Below are positions 59,538-64,000 of a stretch of 64,000 bases of DNA, piece by piece. The DNA is taken from the NCBI GenBank assembly GCA_002966495.1, contig CP016490.1:1674001-1738000 (forward strand), in the 5' to 3' direction. Position 1 is the stretch's first letter, and every line of letters begins with the position of its first letter. Origin of the DNA: Halomonas sp. GFAJ-1. Lineage in GTDB: Bacteria; Pseudomonadota; Gammaproteobacteria; Pseudomonadales; Halomonadaceae. Under the pieces are notes generated by a model. The model had not been told where the DNA came from. It worked only from the letters and a program-made list of their open reading frames with translations, and did no database searches. Position numbers and translations under genes: made by a program.

Positions 59538-61049
59538 ATGACAATAACCGCTATTCAGCATTTTATTAACGGCCAAGTAAGCGCAGGCGACTCGGCTAAT
59601 GCTCAAGACGTATTTAACCCCGCCACAGGAAAAGTGACGGGACGGGTAGCACTGGCCTCGCAAACGGATGTGGACACCGCTGTTCAGGCTGCCCAGGCTG
59701 CTTTTCCCACTTGGGCGGATACCCCACCGATTCGCCGCGCACGAGTGTTGTTTAAATTTTTGGAGCTGCTAAACGCTCATAAAGATGAGCTGGCGGAAGC
59801 GATTACCAAAGAGCATGGCAAAGTATTTACCGATGCCCAGGGTGAAGTGGCCAGGGGGATCGATATTGTTGAATTCGCCTGCGGTATTCCTCAACTGCTA
59901 AAAGGCGATTACACCGAGCAGGTCAGTACCGGGATTGATAACTGGACTATGCGTCAGCCTTTGGGTGTCGTCGCAGGCATTACGCCGTTTAACTTCCCCG
60001 TTATGGTGCCGATGTGGATGTTCCCGATTGCCATTGCGGCGGGCAACACCTTTGTTCTCAAGCCCAGCCCCTTGGATCCCAGCGCATCGCTGATGATGGC
60101 CGACCTCCTTAAGCAGGCAGGTCTACCGGATGGCGTGTTTAACGTGGTGCAGGGTGATAAAGATTCGGTGGAAGCGCTGATTGAACACCCCGACATTAAA
60201 GCGCTTTCGTTTGTCGGCTCTACTCCTATTGCTAACCTGATTTATGAGCGCGGTGCCAAACACGGTAAGCGCGTACAGGCGTTGGGCGGGGCAAAGAATC
60301 ACATGGTGGTAATGCCCGATGCGAACTTGGATAAAGCGGTGGATGCGCTGATTGGGGCGGCCTACGGTTCCGCTGGTGAACGTTGCATGGCGATTAGCGT
60401 GGCCGTGCTGGTGGGTGACGTGGGGGATAAAGTTGTGCCTATGCTCACCGAGCGTGCCAAAGCACTGAAGGTTAAAGACGGTATGCAGTTAGATGCGGAA
60501 ATGGGCCCGATTGTGACCCGGCAGGCGCATCAGCGTATTACTGGGTATATCGAAAAAGGCGTGGCCGAAGGCGCTGAGCTCGTGGTTGATGGCCGTGATT
60601 TTGACACCGGCCATACCGGCGAAGGCTGCGGTGAAGGCTTCTGGATGGGTGGCACGCTGTTTGACCACGTTTCGCCTGAGATGACTATTTATAAAGAAGA
60701 GATCTTTGGCCCGGTGCTGGTGTGTGTGCGCGTTCCCGATGTTGCCACGGCGATTCAACTGATCAACGACCATGAATTCGGTAACGGCGTGAGCTGCTTC
60801 ACTGAAAGTGGCAGCGTCGCCCGTGAATTTGGCCGCCGTATCCAAGTGGGGATGGTGGGGATTAACGTGCCTATTCCAGTGCCGATGGCATGGCATGGAT
60901 TTGGTGGTTGGAAGCGTTCGCTATTTGGCGATACCCATGCCTACGGAGAAGAGGGCGTGCGCTTTTACACCAAGCAGAAATCCATCATGCAGCGTTGGTC
61001 GGACTCTATCGACGCGGGTGCTGAATTTGTAATGCCTACGGCTAAGTAA
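59538..61049 (+). CDS. mmsA: CoA-acylating methylmalonate-semialdehyde dehydrogenase
   Basis: A 503-residue ALDH that converts methylmalonate semialdehyde to propionyl-CoA, or malonate semialdehyde to acetyl-CoA, in valine, inositol or beta-alanine breakdown. The catalytic Cys is in SAGERCMAISVAV; typical MmsA motifs are GVVAGITPFNFPVMVPMWMF and LGGAKNHMVVMPDA. The long upstream open frame is ignored; ATG 59538 fits the family. Likely co-transcribed with the GMC oxidoreductase 26 bases on. Confidence 0.95.
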   Translation: MTITAIQHFINGQVSAGDSANAQDVFNPATGKVTGRVALASQTDVDTAVQAAQAAFPTWADTPPIRRARVLFKFLELLNAHKDELAEAITKEHGKVFTDAQGEVARGIDIVEFACGIPQLLKGDYTEQVSTGIDNWTMRQPLGVVAGITPFNFPVMVPMWMFPIAIAAGNTFVLKPSPLDPSASLMMADLLKQAGLPDGVFNVVQGDKDSVEALIEHPDIKALSFVGSTPIANLIYERGAKHGKRVQALGGAKNHMVVMPDANLDKAVDALIGAAYGSAGERCMAISVAVLVGDVGDKVVPMLTERAKALKVKDGMQLDAEMGPIVTRQAHQRITGYIEKGVAEGAELVVDGRDFDTGHTGEGCGEGFWMGGTLFDHVSPEMTIYKEEIFGPVLVCVRVPDVATAIQLINDHEFGNGVSCFTESGSVAREFGRRIQVGMVGINVPIPVPMAWHGFGGWKRSLFGDTHAYGEEGVRFYTKQKSIMQRWSDSIDAGAEFVMPTAK

Positions 61050-61075
61050 CGCCGCTACGTTACGGGAGCCAGTTC

Positions 61076-62731
61076 ATGGCACACGCTGCTACTAATAACT
61101 TTGATTACATCGTAATCGGCGCAGGCACCGCAGGGTGCCTGTTGGCCAATCGACTAAGCGCCAACCCGAATAATCGGGTGCTGCTGGTTGAAGCGGGCGG
61201 GCCGGATAACTACCACTGGATTCATATTCCGGTGGGCTACCTTTATTGCATTAACAACCCTCGCACGGATTGGCTGTTTCGCACTGAGCCTGATAAAGGC
61301 CTCAACGGTCGTTCGCTGATCTATCCACGCGGCAAAACCCTGGGTGGCTGTTCCAGTATTAACGGCATGCTCTACCTGCGTGGTCAGGCAAGGGATTACG
61401 ACCACTGGGCTGAACTGACCGGCAGCGACGAGTGGCGCTGGGAAAACTGCCTGCCGGATTTCATGAAGCACGAAGACCATCACCGGCTGGATGACGGTGG
61501 TGATGGCGATGCTGAGCACCGTCGTTACCACGGCCACGGTGGCGAATGGCGAATCGAAAAGCAACGTTTGAGTTGGGAAGTGCTGGATGACTTCGCCGAA
61601 GCAGCGGTGCAAGCGGGTATTCCACGCACCGATGATTTCAATCGCGGCGATAACGAAGGCGTTAACTACTTTGAGGTTAACCAGCGTAAAGGCTGGCGCT
61701 GGAATACCTCTAAGGCGTTTTTGCGGCCAATAAAGAAGCGCACCAATCTGACGCTCTGGCACTCTACCCACGTCAACCGTCTGCTGTTTGAGCAGCAAGA
61801 TGGTCAGCCACGCTGCGTAGGCGCAGAACTTCTACGCGAGGGCAGCGTGATGGAGGTTGCGGCGAGTAAGGAAGTGGTACTGAGTGCGGGGGCCATCGGA
61901 TCGCCGCAGATTCTGCAGCTTTCCGGTATTGGTGCGCCTGAGCTACTGCAACGCCATGGCATTGATGTGGTGGCAGCGCTTCCTGGGGTGGGTGAGAACC
62001 TGCAGGATCACCTACAGATCCGCTCGGTATATAGGGTTAATGGCGCTAAAACCTTGAACACCATGGCCAACTCCTTGGTGGGTAAAGCCAAGATTGGGCT
62101 TGAATATTTGTTGAAACGCTCTGGCCCGATGAGCATGGCACCGTCTCAGCTGTGCATTTTTACCCGCAGTTCTGACGAGTACCAACACGCCAACATTGAG
62201 TACCACGTACAGCCCTTAAGTTTGGATGCGTTTGGTCAGCCGCTGCATAACTTCCCGGCAATTACTGCCAGCGTATGCAACCTGAATCCCACCAGCCGTG
62301 GCACGGTTCGGATCAAAAACCGCGACCCACAAACGGCACCGGCCATTGAACCTAACTACCTAAGCACTGAGGAAGACCGCAAGGTGGCGGCAGATTCACT
62401 GCGCGTGACACGGCGCATTGCTGAGCAGCCTGCGTTCGCTAAATACGCACCGGAGGAAGTAAAGCCCGGAGTTGAATACCAAACCGACGATGAATTAGCG
62501 CGCCTTGCGGGGGACATTGGGACGACAATTTTCCACCCGGTAGGCACAACGCGCATGGGGCGAGCAGACGACCCGATGGCGGTGGTTGATGCACGGCTTA
62601 GAGTACGCGGCATAACGGGTTTACGCGTGGCTGACGCAGGCGTAATGCCCACAATCACTAGCGGAAATACTAATTCACCGACGCTGATGATCGCTGAAAA
62701 AGCGGCAAATTGGATGTTGGAAAAAAAGTAA
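61076..62731 (+). CDS. GMC-family FAD oxidoreductase (choline/alcohol dehydrogenase-like)
   Basis: A 551-residue flavoenzyme. N-terminal FAD motif DYIVIGAGTAGCLLANRLS, the GMC signature GGCSSINGMLYLRG, and C-terminal HPVGTTRMG with the GNTNSPTLMIAEKAA active-site end. Resembles BetA and alcohol dehydrogenases. Next to mmsA it may oxidise an alcohol to the semialdehyde that MmsA uses; this is inference. No betB or betI nearby argues against a betaine pathway. Confidence 0.9.
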   Translation: MAHAATNNFDYIVIGAGTAGCLLANRLSANPNNRVLLVEAGGPDNYHWIHIPVGYLYCINNPRTDWLFRTEPDKGLNGRSLIYPRGKTLGGCSSINGMLYLRGQARDYDHWAELTGSDEWRWENCLPDFMKHEDHHRLDDGGDGDAEHRRYHGHGGEWRIEKQRLSWEVLDDFAEAAVQAGIPRTDDFNRGDNEGVNYFEVNQRKGWRWNTSKAFLRPIKKRTNLTLWHSTHVNRLLFEQQDGQPRCVGAELLREGSVMEVAASKEVVLSAGAIGSPQILQLSGIGAPELLQRHGIDVVAALPGVGENLQDHLQIRSVYRVNGAKTLNTMANSLVGKAKIGLEYLLKRSGPMSMAPSQLCIFTRSSDEYQHANIEYHVQPLSLDAFGQPLHNFPAITASVCNLNPTSRGTVRIKNRDPQTAPAIEPNYLSTEEDRKVAADSLRVTRRIAEQPAFAKYAPEEVKPGVEYQTDDELARLAGDIGTTIFHPVGTTRMGRADDPMAVVDARLRVRGITGLRVADAGVMPTITSGNTNSPTLMIAEKAANWMLEKK

Positions 62732-62929
62732 TTGCAATGTCATTTTTTTCCATCATAGTGTTGACGTGCGGCTAAGTTAAGCGCATGCTAAATGCAGTTG
62801 GTTAGCAAGTCGAACGTTGTCAGCAGTATCGAACGCCCAAGCGTGAGTCTGGTGAAAGTTTCTTGTTCTACCCACTGCAACTCGGGTATTACCCCGGCTT
62901 TATAATTCGCTTTATCGAGGATTTCGATC

Positions 62930-63133
62930 ATGGCAACTGGTACCGTTAAGTGGTTTAACGACACTAAAGGCTTCGGCTTCATTTCTCCGGACGACAATGG
63001 CGACGACCTGTTCGCGCACTTCTCCGAAATTCAAGCTGACGGCTTCAAAACTCTGCAAGACGGCCAGAAGGTTTCCTTCGACGTCACCCAGGGTAAAAAA
63101 GGCCTTCAGGCTTCCAACATCAAAGTTCTATAA
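62930..63133 (+). CDS. Cold-shock protein, CspA family
   Basis: A 67-residue single OB-fold RNA chaperone. RNP1-like KGFGFISPD and RNP2-like DLFAHFSEI motifs are present. Preceded by ~198 bases of leader with no other gene, as is usual for cold-shock mRNAs, and followed by a strong terminator. Confidence 0.95.
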   Translation: MATGTVKWFNDTKGFGFISPDDNGDDLFAHFSEIQADGFKTLQDGQKVSFDVTQGKKGLQASNIKVL

Positions 63134-63180
63134 TTAGAACCCTTGATGTTCGCAGCTAGCGCATTATGCTAGCTTGCTGA

Positions 63181-63207
63181 AAAACCCCGCCCTGAGCGGG
63201 GTTTTTT
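63181..63207 (+). terminator. Intrinsic terminator of the cold-shock gene
   Basis: AAAACCCCGC stem and complement, CCTGA loop, TTTTTTATT tail. An upstream AGCTAGC-N7-GCTAGCT repeat (63154-63174) may form a second hairpin. Confidence 0.92.
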
Positions 63208-63232
63208 ATTTCTACTCCAATCTACTCTGTTT

Positions 63233-63292
63233 CACACCTCACACCTCACACCTCACACCTCACACCTCACACCTCACACCTCACACCTCACA
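63233..63292 (+). repeat. Eight-copy CACACCT heptanucleotide repeat
   Basis: Eight uninterrupted CACACCT units from 63233 to 63288 plus CACA, 131 bases upstream of the next gene. No interruptions or variants. A slippage-prone simple repeat in a leader region. Confidence 0.95.
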
Positions 63293-63422
63293 TTCATATA
63301 TTCTTTTTTGGTCTTAACCTGTTTCTAAAAATAACTTTTTAGAATATGCGATTGGCGTCACAATGCTCCCATGCTTTTTTGTTAAGCCTTTTTATAAAGC
63401 TTTCTGTTAAGGACGTGGGGTT

Positions 63423-64000
63423 ATGTCGCTGGATGCTTGGATCGCTGTTGGGGTAGTGCTGACTATCTTTCCACTGATGGCGCTATCGCGCCTTGGCCCC
63501 GATATTATTCTGTTGGGTGCGGTAGTGGTGTTAATGACGCTGGGGGTAATTGACCCGCAGCAAGCGCTGGGCGGTTTTTCCAACAGCGGCCTGTTTACCG
63601 TGGCGTTTATGTACGTACTGGTTGCCAGTATTCGTGAAACCGGCGGTATCGACCTCATTATTCGCTATGTTCTAGGCCGCCCTAACAGTGAGCGAGGCGC
63701 GCTTGTGCGGTTGCTGCTGCCGGTGGCATCACTGAGTGGTTTTCTTAATAACACCCCCGTCGTTGCCACCTATATTCCTGCCGTGATGAGCTGGAGTCGT
63801 CGGCTGCGTCTCTCCCCGCAGCGGCTTTTAATGCCGCTGAGCTTCGCTTCAATACTGGGCGGGACTATTACCCTATTTGGTACCAGTACTAATCTGGTGG
63901 TGCATGGGCTACTGGTCGAGCGTTACCCTGATTTTGCCATGGGGCTGTTTGATTTGGCCTGGGTTGGCATTCCTGTGGCGGTGGTTGGGCTTACTTATCT
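63423..64000 (+). CDS. SLC13/anion-permease family protein (N-terminal part, runs off the window)
   Basis: Starts at ATG 63423 with AAGGA nine bases upstream and is open to the window edge (192 codons). Hydrophobic segments: AWIAVGVVLTIFPLMALSRL, IILLGAVVVLMTLGV, and LLLPVASLSGFLNNTPVVA; TLFGTSTNLVVHGLL is the conserved SLC13-type ion motif. Such permeases, often with TrkA-C domains in the middle, move sulfate, arsenite or similar ions. The rest is not visible. Confidence 0.8.
   Translation, partial: MSLDAWIAVGVVLTIFPLMALSRLGPDIILLGAVVVLMTLGVIDPQQALGGFSNSGLFTVAFMYVLVASIRETGGIDLIIRYVLGRPNSERGALVRLLLPVASLSGFLNNTPVVATYIPAVMSWSRRLRLSPQRLLMPLSFASILGGTITLFGTSTNLVVHGLLVERYPDFAMGLFDLAWVGIPVAVVGLTY

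Noticed and set aside
63233..63292. A CRISPR array
   Set aside because: Units are 7 bp with no spacers; it is a simple sequence repeat.

Overview
The window looks like the chromosome of a moderately halophilic gammaproteobacterium of the Halomonas/Vreelandella type. This is inferred from the GC-rich coding style, a BCCT-type compatible-solute transporter, an acidic class A beta-lactamase, Na+-coupled transporters (SSS, DASS) and a CsbD-type stress protein. No rRNA, tRNA or CRISPR array is visible. Most of the window is ordinary core and metabolic sequence; positions 28.5-38.9 kb are a clear accessory island.

Region by region. 0-8.2 kb: an amidoligase/glutamine-amidotransferase pair, a large MscS-type channel, two J-domain-related proteins, a two-TM hypothetical and a CBS-BON protein. 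8.2-15.5 kb: a complete nucleoside salvage operon on the minus strand (nupC-deoC-deoA-deoB-deoD-cdd), with a divergent DeoR regulator and two abutting TGTTA-N6-TAACA operators between them. 15.7-25.5 kb: cyoE, the pta-ackA acetate pathway, an EamA exporter, an outer-membrane barrel, CsbD, a BCCT transporter and a zinc alcohol dehydrogenase. 25.5-28.4 kb: a TPP-riboswitch-led tenA-thiC thiamine operon.

28.5-38.9 kb: a sedentary chromosomal integron. A minus-strand IntI-type tyrosine recombinase has a perfect LexA box (CTGT-N8-ACAG) in its promoter region. Beside it lies an attI-like junction, then seven gene cassettes separated by six well-formed attC sites. In cassettes 1-6 the first six bases are exactly complementary to the R'' box of the cassette's own attC, which confirms the boundaries. 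The cassettes encode: (1) a two-TM small protein; (2) an ABC/AAA15-type ATPase plus a PIN-like nuclease, a candidate two-gene conflict/defence module; (3) a single-chain restriction-methylation-specificity enzyme with a one-base frameshift; (4) YefM-YoeB in reverse orientation with TGTACA operators; (5) an unknown 125-aa protein; (6) an unknown membrane protein; (7) a Phd/ParE-type toxin-antitoxin pair with a decayed terminal attC. Cassette 2 has been hit twice: an IS3-family element (TSD CTAA) sits in the ATPase gene and an IS5-family element (TSD CTAG) sits in the PIN gene. Removing each IS plus one target copy restores a perfect reading frame in both genes (429 and 175 codons).

38.9-64 kb: aldo/keto reductase, an RTG-type class A beta-lactamase, a NylB-like serine hydrolase, an SSS symporter with a 43-aa small partner, an azlCD exporter with its XRE-cupin regulator and palindromic operator, an MFS protein that appears internally deleted, a CDP-alcohol phosphatidyltransferase, a DASS anion symporter, sbcDC, a succinate-semialdehyde-type dehydrogenase, periplasmic MsrA, a LysR/mmsA/GMC-oxidoreductase cluster, cspA, an 8-copy heptanucleotide repeat, and the start of an SLC13-type permease that runs off the window.

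Functionally, the integron is an SOS-responsive cassette-capture platform whose present content is dominated by conflict genes (restriction-modification, ATPase-nuclease, toxin-antitoxin). The two largest putative defence cassettes are both disrupted, by IS insertion and by frameshift, while the toxin-antitoxin pairs and small cassettes are intact.
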